Shown: positions 1 to 6,026 of the stretch, in pieces
Layout: every line of letters begins with the position of its first letter
How positions within the stretch are numbered: position 1 is the first letter of the stretch
Assembly (NCBI GenBank): GCA_001818365.1
Contig: MHKK01000012.1
Span: 1 to 9,186 of the forward strand
Length of the DNA: 9,186 nt
Origin: Candidatus Komeilibacteria bacterium RIFCSPHIGHO2_01_FULL_52_14
Lineage (GTDB): Bacteria > Patescibacteriota > Patescibacteriia > UBA1558 > 2-01-FULL-52-15
Reading direction: 5' to 3'
The notes under the pieces: model-generated
Told to the model about the DNA's origin: nothing
Databases searched by the model: none
The model's input: only the letters and a program-made list of their open reading frames with translations
Position numbers and translations under genes: made by a program

Positions 1-72
1 CCCGTAATTTATGGGAACGGGGCTGATAATAACAGAAAGGTTTAGATAAATCAATGGCTCCAAAAGAAAGCA

Positions 73-81
73 TGTTATACT
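73..81 (+). promoter_or_regulatory. Extended -10 promoter of the 2-TM gene
   Basis: TGTTATACT reads as an extended -10 element (TG, one base, then TATACT at 76-81, 5 of 6 to TATAAT). The GTG start at 88 lies six bases after it, so the expected transcription start falls on or beside the start codon and the mRNA would be leaderless. I see no good -35 box 17 bases upstream, which fits an extended -10 promoter. Confidence 0.55.
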
Positions 82-87
82 TAACCC

Positions 88-360
88 GTGAACGACCTCA
101 TTTCAAAGCTTGAAGAAGAAGTACGGCAGATCAAGGATCGCAATGCACGTGTGGAGACGGATAAAGCATGGGAAACCAGCCTTTTTCGCGTTATCACCAT
201 AACAATCATTACCTACATCATTGCCGGGCTGGTCCTGCATTCCATAGGCATTGAAAAATACTTACTGAGCGCGCTCATACCTGCGCTCGGTTTTTATCTT
301 TCGACACAAACAATCCCGCCAATCAAACGGTGGTGGATCAAAAAATATAGAAACTTTTGA
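88..360 (+). CDS. Small two-TM membrane protein with N-terminal coiled-coil stretch
   Basis: This is a 90-aa protein starting with GTG. Residues 1-30 are charged and heptad-like (SKLEEEVRQIKDRNARVE) and carry a KAWETS motif. Two hydrophobic stretches follow, about residues 34-52 and 57-73, and then a basic tail (IKRWWIKKYR). The N terminus is probably cytoplasmic, making a two-TM hairpin with both ends inside. I recall similar small proteins with a KAWETS motif and a KKWW end from Patescibacteria genomes, but no function is known to me and none is inferred. No Shine-Dalgarno is possible because the -10 box ends six bases before GTG. The TGA stop overlaps the -35 box of the next gene. The start is supported by the promoter geometry and by the helical N terminus. 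Confidence 0.8.
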   Translation: MNDLISKLEEEVRQIKDRNARVETDKAWETSLFRVITITIITYIIAGLVLHSIGIEKYLLSALIPALGFYLSTQTIPPIKRWWIKKYRNF

Positions 361-385
361 ACGTTTCGGAAAAACGTAGTATACT
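357..385 (+). promoter_or_regulatory. Sigma70-type promoter of the small lipoprotein gene
   Basis: TTGAAC (357-362, 4 of 6 to TTGACA) and TATACT (380-385, 5 of 6) are separated by exactly 17 bases. The -35 box overlaps the TGA stop of the upstream gene. The TTG at 357 could look like a start codon but is better read as promoter. Transcription should begin about 392, only a few bases before the ATG at 396. Confidence 0.65.
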
Positions 386-395
386 GAACAACCCT

Positions 396-623
396 ATGGT
401 CAGTAAAAAAGTTTCGTATGTTTCGCTTGCGCTGGTCGTCCTGCTTACGGTCGGCTGCGCACGACTTTTAAACAGAACCTATGAGAGCAGCAAACAACAG
501 CAGAATACCGCACCGAACGTCCTGCCTATGGTGACCCCGGCTGATGAACTAACGGCTGAAGAGGCCGCAAAAACCCAGCCAGCCACTGCTCAACAGCTCG
601 CCACCACGACACTGTCTCAATAA
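396..623 (+). CDS. Short putative lipoprotein
   Basis: This is a 75-aa protein with an ATG start. Residues 1-21 form a classic export signal: basic SKK, then a hydrophobic run (VSLALVVLLTVG), then Cys21 in an LTVGC lipobox. Signal peptidase II would cleave before Cys21 and the Cys would be lipidated. The mature part is about 55 residues, rich in Gln, Thr, Ala and Glu and low in complexity, like a short membrane-tethered tail. The frame is open further upstream to a TTG at 357. I chose the ATG because a -35/-10 pair occupies 357-385, so an upstream start would lie outside the transcript. No Shine-Dalgarno is visible and the leader would be about 4 nt. No function can be assigned. The gene converges on the minus-strand microprotein gene at 732. 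Confidence 0.65.
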   Translation: MVSKKVSYVSLALVVLLTVGCARLLNRTYESSKQQQNTAPNVLPMVTPADELTAEEAAKTQPATAQQLATTTLSQ

Positions 624-692
624 GCCCTAGCGCATAAAAGCGAAAAAGCCTCTCTTCCTTAATCTGTAATCCGAGATTTCTATATATAAACG

Positions 693-716
693 GAGCCGCT
701 CGACAGCGAGCGGCTC
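693..716 (-). terminator. Hairpin terminator after the 46-aa gene
   Basis: This is a perfect 10-bp stem (GAGCCGCTCG / CGAGCGGCTC) with a 4-base loop. On the minus strand it lies 15 bases past the stop of the 46-aa gene and is followed by CGTTTATATATA, a moderately U-rich run. On the plus strand there is no T run, so it mainly fits minus-strand termination. It may also weakly limit the converging plus-strand transcript. Confidence 0.6.
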
Positions 717-731
717 ATGCTTGAAACCCAT

Positions 732-872
732 CTAGGGCTCCTTGCTGACTTTCGCAGGCAGGCATTCGCCCAAGAAGAAAGCCAGAATTAATACAAACCA
801 TACAGCAGCTGCAAAAACCCACATCGGTGAGGCCTGTGCTGCCTGGAAAGCTTCTTCGGTCGGAATGAACAT
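732..872 (-). CDS. 46-aa single-TM microprotein
   Basis: This ORF is too short for usual length cut-offs, but its signals are strong. An AGGAGG Shine-Dalgarno (minus strand 884-879) sits six bases before the ATG at 872. A TTGACA -35 box lies further upstream and a hairpin terminator follows the stop. The product is 46 aa: MFIPTEEAFQAAQASP, then one hydrophobic helix of about 19 residues (WVFAAAVWFVLILAFFLG, residues 18-35), then ECLPAKVSKEP. It is probably a single-span inner-membrane protein with a short hydrophilic tail. The longer 73-aa reading in another frame (715-936) lacks a comparable ribosome site and is Cys-rich without pattern, so I reject it. Function is unknown. It is monocistronic and points away from the 16S gene. 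Confidence 0.7.
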   Translation of the reverse strand: MFIPTEEAFQAAQASPMWVFAAAVWFVLILAFFLGECLPAKVSKEP

Positions 873-898
873 TTCTCTCCTCCTCAATAAGGCCTTTT

Positions 899-927
899 AA
901 CTTACTCACAAAACTTACTGCTGTCAA
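899..927 (-). promoter_or_regulatory. Candidate promoter of the 46-aa gene
   Basis: A perfect TTGACA (minus strand 927-922) is followed after 17 bases by TAAGTT (904-899), only 3 of 6 to TATAAT. The -35 box is convincing and the -10 is weak. The resulting leader of roughly 20 nt would include the AGGAGG site. Confidence 0.45.
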
Positions 928-936
928 CAGATTCAA

Positions 937-1097
937 TCCAAAACGAAAAGACCCTACATCGTACCCTCCACCTCCAAGGCTGCGGCGGGCGGGTATTGCG
1001 TGGGGCTGGTAGCGGAAGAAAATTATTTCTATCTCAATGGGATCCCTCGCCGGAGTTTACCCCGTACTGAACGAAGTTCTAGTACGGGGCTCGGGAT
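937..1097. other. Non-coding stretch with a hairpin at 1060-1089
   Basis: I see no gene here. The clear structure is CCCCGTACT (1060-1068) pairing with AGTACGGGG (1081-1089). Inside it GAAC (1069-1072) pairs with GTTC (1076-1079), leaving a GAA loop and one bulged T. ATCCC (1042-1046) and GGGAT at about 1093-1097 could close an outer stem. No T run follows on either strand, so it is not a plain terminator. It could be a repeat or the relic of one. Confidence 0.5.
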
Positions 1098-1155
1098 GAT
1101 TATAAAACGAAAAACTCTCTATCATATATAACAGAGAGTTTTTCGTTTTATAATC
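1098..1155 (-). terminator. Perfect 23-bp inverted repeat, terminator of the 16S transcript
   Basis: Bases 1098-1120 and 1133-1155 are exact reverse complements with a 12-base AT-rich loop. The inner stem ACTCTCT/AGAGAGT is flanked by A5 and T5 runs, then ACG/CGT and more A/T. This is the form of a bidirectional intrinsic terminator. On the minus strand it lies about 60 bases beyond the 3' arm of the pre-16S processing stem, so it is the likely end of the rRNA transcript. It also insulates the 46-aa gene downstream. Confidence 0.75.
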
Positions 1156-1189
1156 AAAAGATCTTGTTGCTGCACGCACACCCGGGAGG

Positions 1190-1209
1190 CCTGCCTGCCG
1201 GCAGGCAGG
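1190..1209. repeat. 20-bp GC palindrome
   Basis: CCTGCCTGCCGGCAGGCAGG is an exact palindrome built from CCTG/CAGG units. It lies between the rRNA terminator and the processing-stem arm, outside any gene. From memory, palindromes of this type are common between genes in Parcubacteria, but this could not be checked here. With no loop, it would extrude only as a cruciform or act as a protein site. Confidence 0.7.
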
Positions 1210-1213
1210 GAAT

Positions 1214-1260
1214 GGTCAACAACTAGAAAGTGCCAGGTTTCAGGTGCAAAGCGCTCTCGA
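1214..1260 (-). other. 3' arm of the pre-16S processing stem (trailer)
   Basis: This segment is complementary, in the transcript, to the leader at 3181-3246. GGTCAACA (1214-1221) is matched by TGTTGACC (3239-3246). After a 2x2 internal loop, bases 1224-1241 match 3219-3236 in 17 of 18 pairs. GCAC in the trailer (complement of 1244-1247) pairs with GTGC in the leader (complement of 3213-3216). Bases 1248-1260 match 3181-3193 with one mismatch and one G-U pair. Such leader/trailer duplexes are the known substrate for RNase III-type release of pre-16S. Confidence 0.8.
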
Positions 1261-1327
1261 CAGTATCATGCAGTCAAGCACGATACTCGACCTACTGTTC
1301 GCGCCGCGTGAGGCGGCAACGAACTAA

Positions 1328-1350
1328 TTTCATCTCCTTAGAAAGGAGGT
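1328..1350 (-). repeat. Second copy of the 16S 3' tail
   Basis: These 23 bases are identical to 1519-1541, the 3' end of the 16S and the bases just after it, including the anti-Shine-Dalgarno CCTCCTTTCT. The copy lies 191 bases downstream in the transcript. The bases before it (GGGTCA, where the 16S has GGATC) also resemble the 16S end. Within each copy CTCCTT and AAGGAG can form a 6-bp hairpin with a 3-base loop. Function is unknown; it may be a duplication scar. Confidence 0.8.
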
Positions 1351-1353
1351 TGA

Positions 1354-1465
1354 CCCAGCACCACTTTTGCGTCCAATGAACGAGTGTATCTATGATTATA
1401 GGTACGCTCGGTTTCGCGCTCGGCGCGTATGCGCCGACCGAAATCAGGCACAAAAGTGGTGCTGG
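1354..1465 (-). repeat. Structured repeat family A, copy 1 (in the pre-16S trailer)
   Basis: The element has long inverted ends: CCAGCACCACTTTTG (1355-1369) and CAAAAGTGGTGCTGG (1451-1465), with further imperfect pairing inward. Inside are two more hairpins. One is 13 bp (1381-1393 with 1398-1410, loop GATT, two G-T pairs). The other is TCGGCGC/GCGCCGA (1420-1426, 1431-1437) with loop GTAT, extended by GGTTTCG/CGAAATC. Copy 2 at 6750-6850 shares the ends, the TACGC and GGTTTCGC blocks and the ATCAGG junction. No ORF and no target-site duplication are evident. No T run follows on the minus strand here, unlike copy 2. It lies inside the pre-16S transcript, downstream of mature 16S. Confidence 0.8.
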
Positions 1466-1530
1466 ACGAGACTCAGATTTTTCAATCGTTGCCCCTCTCC
1501 CTTCCTTCAGAGTGATTTTTTCATCTCCTT

Positions 1531-3023
<1,493 letters not shown>

Positions 3024-3080
3024 AAGTTTTCAAGTGCGATACAAAATGCTTACGCAATGCATCGTACTTCCAAAGGATCC

Positions 3081-3108
3081 CACCCAGAGGGTGGTCGCCC
3101 TTTGGGCG
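3081..3108 (-). repeat. Twin-hairpin repeat family B, copy 1 (in the 16S leader)
   Basis: CACCCAGAGGGTG (3081-3093), a GT linker and CGCCCTTTGGGCG (3096-3108) form two adjacent 5-bp hairpins with 3-base loops AGA and TTT. Copy 2 at 5960-5987 has the same 13+2+13 geometry. In both hairpins the second base pair is exchanged between copies (A-T for G-C in one, G-C for A-T in the other), so pairing is kept while sequence changes. It ends one base before the duplicated 16S 5' end at 3110. Confidence 0.8.
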
Positions 3109-3109
3109 A

Positions 3110-3123
3110 AAACTCTCAGTATG
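3110..3123 (-). repeat. Second copy of the 16S 5' end
   Basis: AAACTCTCAGTATG here is identical to 3009-3022, which covers the mature 16S 5' terminus. The spacing is 101 bases. The match stops abruptly on the 16S side (TGATCC in the true copy, TCGCCC here). It mirrors the duplication of the 3' end at 1328-1350. Confidence 0.7.
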
Positions 3124-3180
3124 TATGCGAGATGCATACAACTCATTCGAGCGCGAACGCTCGAACGTTATAATTTGGAA

Positions 3181-3246
3181 TCGACAGCGCTCTGCAGACC
3201 GGAGGTCTGCGAGCACACGAAACCTGTCACTTTCTATATGTTGACC
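3181..3246 (-). other. 5' arm of the pre-16S processing stem (leader)
   Basis: This arm pairs with the trailer at 1214-1260; the pairing is itemised there. Between the two paired blocks it extrudes a perfect hairpin GCAGACC/GGTCTGC (3194-3200, 3204-3210), making a three-way junction. Together the arms bracket mature 16S, both duplicated 16S ends and one copy each of repeat families A and B. Confidence 0.8.
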
Positions 3247-3428
3247 TTGGTTGACGAACAATGTAAATGTACGACCGCGTACCCCGTAACCATTAAAAAA
3301 CAGCGTACTCGATCCAAAAAGTAATGCGTGATCGATGTAGTACTGCTGCAAACAACTGCCTCTTCACTCTGAAACGGTGTTGTATGCGATGATTTCTTTA
3401 CTTGTTAAAGGGTAACGGTGCGGTCAGT

Positions 3429-3457
3429 AGTGTAAGGTATTTTAAAAGCGTTGTCAA
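3429..3457 (-). promoter_or_regulatory. rRNA promoter
   Basis: A perfect TTGACA (minus strand 3457-3452), a 17-base spacer and TACACT (3434-3429, 4 of 6) form the strongest sigma70-type promoter in the window. The expected start is about 3422, giving a leader of about 400 nt before mature 16S. The hairpin ending the upstream gene abuts the -35 box. No clear boxA (TGYTCTTTRA-like) was found in the leader. Confidence 0.75.
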
Positions 3458-3458
3458 T

Positions 3459-3482
3459 CCCCCACCAGCGCCCTGGTGGGGG
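3459..3482 (-). terminator. Hairpin at the end of the membrane-protein gene
   Basis: A perfect 10-bp GC-rich stem (CCCCCACCAG / CTGGTGGGGG, 4-base loop) begins right after the stop of the gene at 3484. No clean T run follows: the next bases are ATTGACA, the rRNA -35 box. It may act as a partial terminator or mRNA 3' end protector, or as a barrier between the operon and the rRNA promoter. Confidence 0.5.
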
Positions 3483-3483
3483 A

Positions 3484-4836
3484 TCAACCCCGCCGTACCT
3501 GAGCCAACAGAGCCTGCGCTGCTTTTCGCTCCCGATACTCCTTAAACTCCTGTTGGGCCTTTTCCAGCAAAGAAACAGCCCCAAAAGCCGAGAGCATCAG
3601 CAACACCGGCAGGCCGATAATATCACGCGTAAGATTATAACCGACATAGTCACCGTTAACGAAACTCGGAATCAGCGGATACAGCAAAAACCAGCCGAAG
3701 AAAAACATTCGGTTTTGAAAAACCGTCTTTTTAATGGTCAGCAGATACAGCGCAAACAGGATCAGGAACGGATCCCACAGGGACGAGAGCGAACTGAAAT
3801 ACAAACCGTTTTGCGGTGCAAGTAAATAAAACAGCGGGTCGGTTATAAAAAAAGCTCCGCTGTTCAGCACCGCGACAAATACGTCATGAGAAGCGTAATA
3901 ATAGAGCGGAGAAAACGCAAGAAAAATAAAAACAAAGTGTGCAAAATAATTAAAGAGGTAGTGTCCGATCAGCGACGCACCGCCATAAATGCCGGTGATA
4001 GCGATACCGTCATATCGCGTGGCTCGCAAATGAGGATACGAGAAAAAAAACAGGTGGTCGACAAAATAATAATTTAAGTGGGCCTGCAGATGAAAAAGAG
4101 CGATCGGAAACGCAATAACTACTCCAAGAAATGCAGGACCGACAAGCGCGCTCAGACGAACGTGCTTTCGGTTGCAAAAATACCAGAGTATGGCAAGTAT
4201 CGGAACCCACACGAGCATCAGCTCATATCCGTAAGCGGTAATTGCAAGCATCGCAGCGGCTCCATACAGGAGCATCGTTCGTCTTGTTCTGACATAGCGA
4301 TATAAAAGCAGAATTGCGCCGAGCACGAAGGGCTGGAGGATAAAGACGTTAAACCCGACGCTCCCCACCAAAATACTCCATGGCCATAGTGCCGAAAAGA
4401 CCGTCGTGACAAGAGCCACGCGACGATGGAAAAAAAGCAGCGTAACGCGATACAACAAGATGATGCTCACCATGTTCGCGGTAAACACGAGACCGCGTAT
4501 GGTCGCCAGCCCCCCGGCATGCAAAAAACGCATAAATGGCCAGGCAAGAAAGGCCAGAAGGGTATTTTCTCCCCACCCAAACCCGTAAAAGTGCACCGGT
4601 ACCAATGGTCCGCGTAAATCGATGATCTCCTGGATAAGCTTGAGCTCGTCGAGCATCGGGCCGAGATGTGCCATTACGTATAAACGCAACAATGCCGCTA
4701 CAATGCATACGGCAAACATCCACACGAAAGAGCGGGCTTCGGAAAAAAAGCGCACGACGCGGAGCAACGGGCTAGCGCTTCCGCTGCTGGTTCTTTTGCT
4801 CAAATTGTTCGATTGCGGCAACGAGTTCGAGTGCAT
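3484..4836 (-). CDS. Multi-pass membrane protein, GT39/ArnT-like glycosyltransferase
   Basis: From the ATG at 4836 this is 450 aa with about 11-12 hydrophobic segments. The N terminus is short and polar, TM1 is FVWMFAVCIVAALLRLYV, and the first outside loop carries Asp-Glu (residues 63-64 in MLDELKL). An acidic DE pair in the first loop is the hallmark of polyprenyl-phosphate-sugar glycosyltransferases of the PMT/ArnT type (GT39/GT-C fold). Those enzymes move sugars from lipid carriers onto envelope acceptors. The C-terminal 25 residues are basic, charged and cytoplasmic. The gene follows rpe and ends just before the rRNA promoter. The start is uncertain: the frame is open to 4989, the 4836 ATG overlaps rpe by 65 bases and has only a weak GGAAG, and a TTG at 4767 would avoid overlap. 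The fold is fairly sure; the substrate is unknown. Confidence 0.7.
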   Translation of the reverse strand: MHSNSLPQSNNLSKRTSSGSASPLLRVVRFFSEARSFVWMFAVCIVAALLRLYVMAHLGPMLDELKLIQEIIDLRGPLVPVHFYGFGWGENTLLAFLAWPFMRFLHAGGLATIRGLVFTANMVSIILLYRVTLLFFHRRVALVTTVFSALWPWSILVGSVGFNVFILQPFVLGAILLLYRYVRTRRTMLLYGAAAMLAITAYGYELMLVWVPILAILWYFCNRKHVRLSALVGPAFLGVVIAFPIALFHLQAHLNYYFVDHLFFFSYPHLRATRYDGIAITGIYGGASLIGHYLFNYFAHFVFIFLAFSPLYYYASHDVFVAVLNSGAFFITDPLFYLLAPQNGLYFSSLSSLWDPFLILFALYLLTIKKTVFQNRMFFFGWFLLYPLIPSFVNGDYVGYNLTRDIIGLPVLLMLSAFGAVSLLEKAQQEFKEYRERKAAQALLAQVRRG

Positions 4837-5437
4837 GTTCTTCCATCTTTTCATTGTCCAAAAAGCTGCCAACGGCAAATCCGTTGACACCGACCGACAA
4901 AAGCGATTGCATCGTTTCAAGCGTGACACCGCCGTCAACTTCGATTTCAACGGTCGGGTGTTTTTTTCTGAACGCCTGGATCGCATCAAGGACCTGCGGC
5001 TGAAACAGATTACCGGAACGCCCCGGCTTTACCGTCATAAAGAGCACACCGTCCGCATTCGGGAGATAGCGTTCCATCGCAGTAAAACTGGTATCGGGAT
5101 TCACCGAGAGAAACGCTCGCTTCCCCCATGCCCGGATTTGCTTTAAGACGGCATCGGCCTGCGCCGTTGCTTCGACGTGAATAATGATCTTATCGACCCA
5201 CGGCTTGTTCCATTGCGCAAGATCATAGCCGTCGATTCGCGTCATCAGGTCGATTTCATACTGCAGATCGCCGCGAATATATTCGATCGCTCGAACGTCA
5301 CGGAAACTTTCGGCCGGAACGAACGTATTGTCCAGGACATCGATCTGCGCCCGATTGAAATAGGTACCGATGGCCGCAACGCGTCGCCGAAATTCATGTT
5401 CGTTCTTGACCAAAATAGTGGGCACCACGTAGGTCAT
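4772..5437 (-). CDS. rpe: Ribulose-phosphate 3-epimerase family protein (divergent)
   Basis: This is 221 aa, a normal length for the family. Rpe interconverts ribulose-5-phosphate and xylulose-5-phosphate in the pentose phosphate pathway and is a cytosolic TIM barrel. Family landmarks are in order: IDVLDNTFVP (32-41), IIIHVEAT (85-91 region), SVNPDTS, FMTVKPGRSGN (134-143), EVDGGV (166-171) and GFAVGSFL (186-193). Compared with E. coli Rpe, the first His metal ligand aligns with Gln31 and the second with Asp63; the two Asp ligands remain as Asp33 and Asp168. Metal binding or substrate may therefore differ, and the molecular function is less sure than the family. The ATG overlaps the rpiB stop as ATGA and has a GGAGG eight bases upstream, which decides this start over longer in-frame ones. 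It is coupled to rpiB. Confidence 0.85.
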   Translation of the reverse strand: MTYVVPTILVKNEHEFRRRVAAIGTYFNRAQIDVLDNTFVPAESFRDVRAIEYIRGDLQYEIDLMTRIDGYDLAQWNKPWVDKIIIHVEATAQADAVLKQIRAWGKRAFLSVNPDTSFTAMERYLPNADGVLFMTVKPGRSGNLFQPQVLDAIQAFRKKHPTVEIEVDGGVTLETMQSLLSVGVNGFAVGSFLDNEKMEEHALELVAAIEQFEQKNQQRKR

Positions 5438-5868
5438 CGCCCCATCCTCCCGATCGCGCGGATGCGCCGCAGGTGGCGTGCTGCCTTCGACGGTCTCGTT
5501 GACAACCACGTGGCAACGATCCGGCGCGCTTTTTCGACGTTCGTCTCCCAGGCGGATAAGACCAGGACGTTTGCATGGTCGTCCTCACGGGCCTTTCGCG
5601 CGGAAAAAACCGACGGAGCCAGAGCTGCGCGGATCCCGCGCAGTTTATTGGCGACGATCGCCATGCCGTTTCCCGAGCCGCAAAGCAATATTCCCAAATC
5701 CCCCTCTTTCACCCGGCGGGCGACCTTCAGAGCATACAACGGATAATCGTCGTTCTTGTCGTGCTTCGCGGCGCCTGCATCACGGAACGGTATCTTGTGT
5801 TTTGCAAGATACTCCTTGATCTCCTCTTTCAGCCAGTACCCGTTGTGATCGGCGCCGAGATATAACAT
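5434..5868 (-). CDS. rpiB: RpiB/LacA/LacB-type sugar-phosphate isomerase (ribose-5-phosphate isomerase B)
   Basis: This is 144 aa, typical for the family. RpiB interconverts ribose-5-phosphate and ribulose-5-phosphate in the cytosol and feeds the adjacent epimerase. Visible motifs are GADHNGYWLKEEI (5-17, phosphate and substrate binding), DYP (41-43), LLCGSGNGMAIVANK (61-75) with Cys63 at the usual catalytic base position, GIRAAL (78-83) and HANVLVL (98-104). The His common in the RxHNxAN segment reads as Asp here (REDDHAN). The tail of about 25 residues is basic. The stop TGA overlaps the rpe start. No Shine-Dalgarno precedes the ATG. A weak TTGTAA/TTAATT pair (minus strand 5907-5879) would again place the start of transcription a few bases before it. 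Confidence 0.9.
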   Translation of the reverse strand: MLYLGADHNGYWLKEEIKEYLAKHKIPFRDAGAAKHDKNDDYPLYALKVARRVKEGDLGILLCGSGNGMAIVANKLRGIRAALAPSVFSARKAREDDHANVLVLSAWETNVEKARRIVATWLSTRPSKAARHLRRIRAIGRMGR

Positions 5869-5959
5869 TGGAATACGGAATTAAGAATAAGAAAAAAGAA
5901 TTTACAATAAGGAATCTGAGGAATACTGCGCCCTATTCATAATTCCTAATTCATCATTT

Positions 5960-5987
5960 CGCCCAGAGGGCGATCACCCTTTGGGTG
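5960..5987 (-). repeat. Twin-hairpin repeat family B, copy 2 (trmD-rpiB spacer)
   Basis: CGCCCAGAGGGCG (5960-5972), an AT linker and CACCCTTTGGGTG (5975-5987) match copy 1 (3081-3108) in 23 of 28 positions. Four of the five differences form two compensated base pairs; the fifth is in the linker. It lies in the 158-base spacer between trmD and rpiB, which otherwise holds AT-rich imperfect repeats (GGAATTA / TAATTCC types, 5877-5956) and no gene. No T run follows, so it is not an obvious terminator. Confidence 0.8.
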
Positions 5988-6026
5988 ACCTTATTCCATT
6001 ATATACAGATATGCAAAACTCCGAAA

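Larger units (their letters stand above)
3024..3180 (-). other. Inner part of the 16S leader, hairpin-rich
   Basis: This non-coding leader lies between the processing stem and mature 16S. Besides the twin-hairpin repeat it holds a perfect 8-bp hairpin TTCGAGCG/CGCTCGAA (3146-3153, 3158-3165), whose loop on the transcribed strand is UUCG, a very stable tetraloop. It also holds TGTATGC/GCATACA (3122-3128, 3134-3140) and an AAGTGCGAT/ATCGTACTT stem that closes around 3030-3068. ORFs across this stretch are shadows. Confidence 0.7.

Noticed and set aside
1..45. Reading frame PVIYGNGADNNRKV then stop at the window edge, reminiscent of the PVIYGxG motif of NAD-dependent sugar epimerases
   Set aside because: Only 14 codons are visible, the expected RDF continuation is missing and another frame is also open to a stop at 24-26. 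It is too little to call a gene end.
715..936. 73-aa minus-strand ORF
   Set aside because: It overlaps the 46-aa gene in another frame; that gene has AGGAGG at the right distance and a proper TM helix, this one does not.
1098..1209. Possible CRISPR array or tandem repeat
   Set aside because: The repeats are inverted, not direct with spacers; there is one terminator-like hairpin and one palindrome.
1354..1465. tRNA or tRNA-like gene in the cloverleaf-shaped repeat
   Set aside because: No T-loop GGTTCRA motif, anticodon arm or CCA end; the closing stem is far longer than 7 bp.
3886..4723. Plus- and minus-strand ORFs of 60-124 aa inside the membrane-protein gene
   Set aside because: They are shadows: no ribosome sites, and their compositions are odd (Arg/Lys/Asn or His/Arg rich).
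4622..5865. Plus-strand ORFs of 96-189 aa opposite rpe and rpiB
   Set aside because: They are antisense to genes with clear family motifs and have no features of their own.
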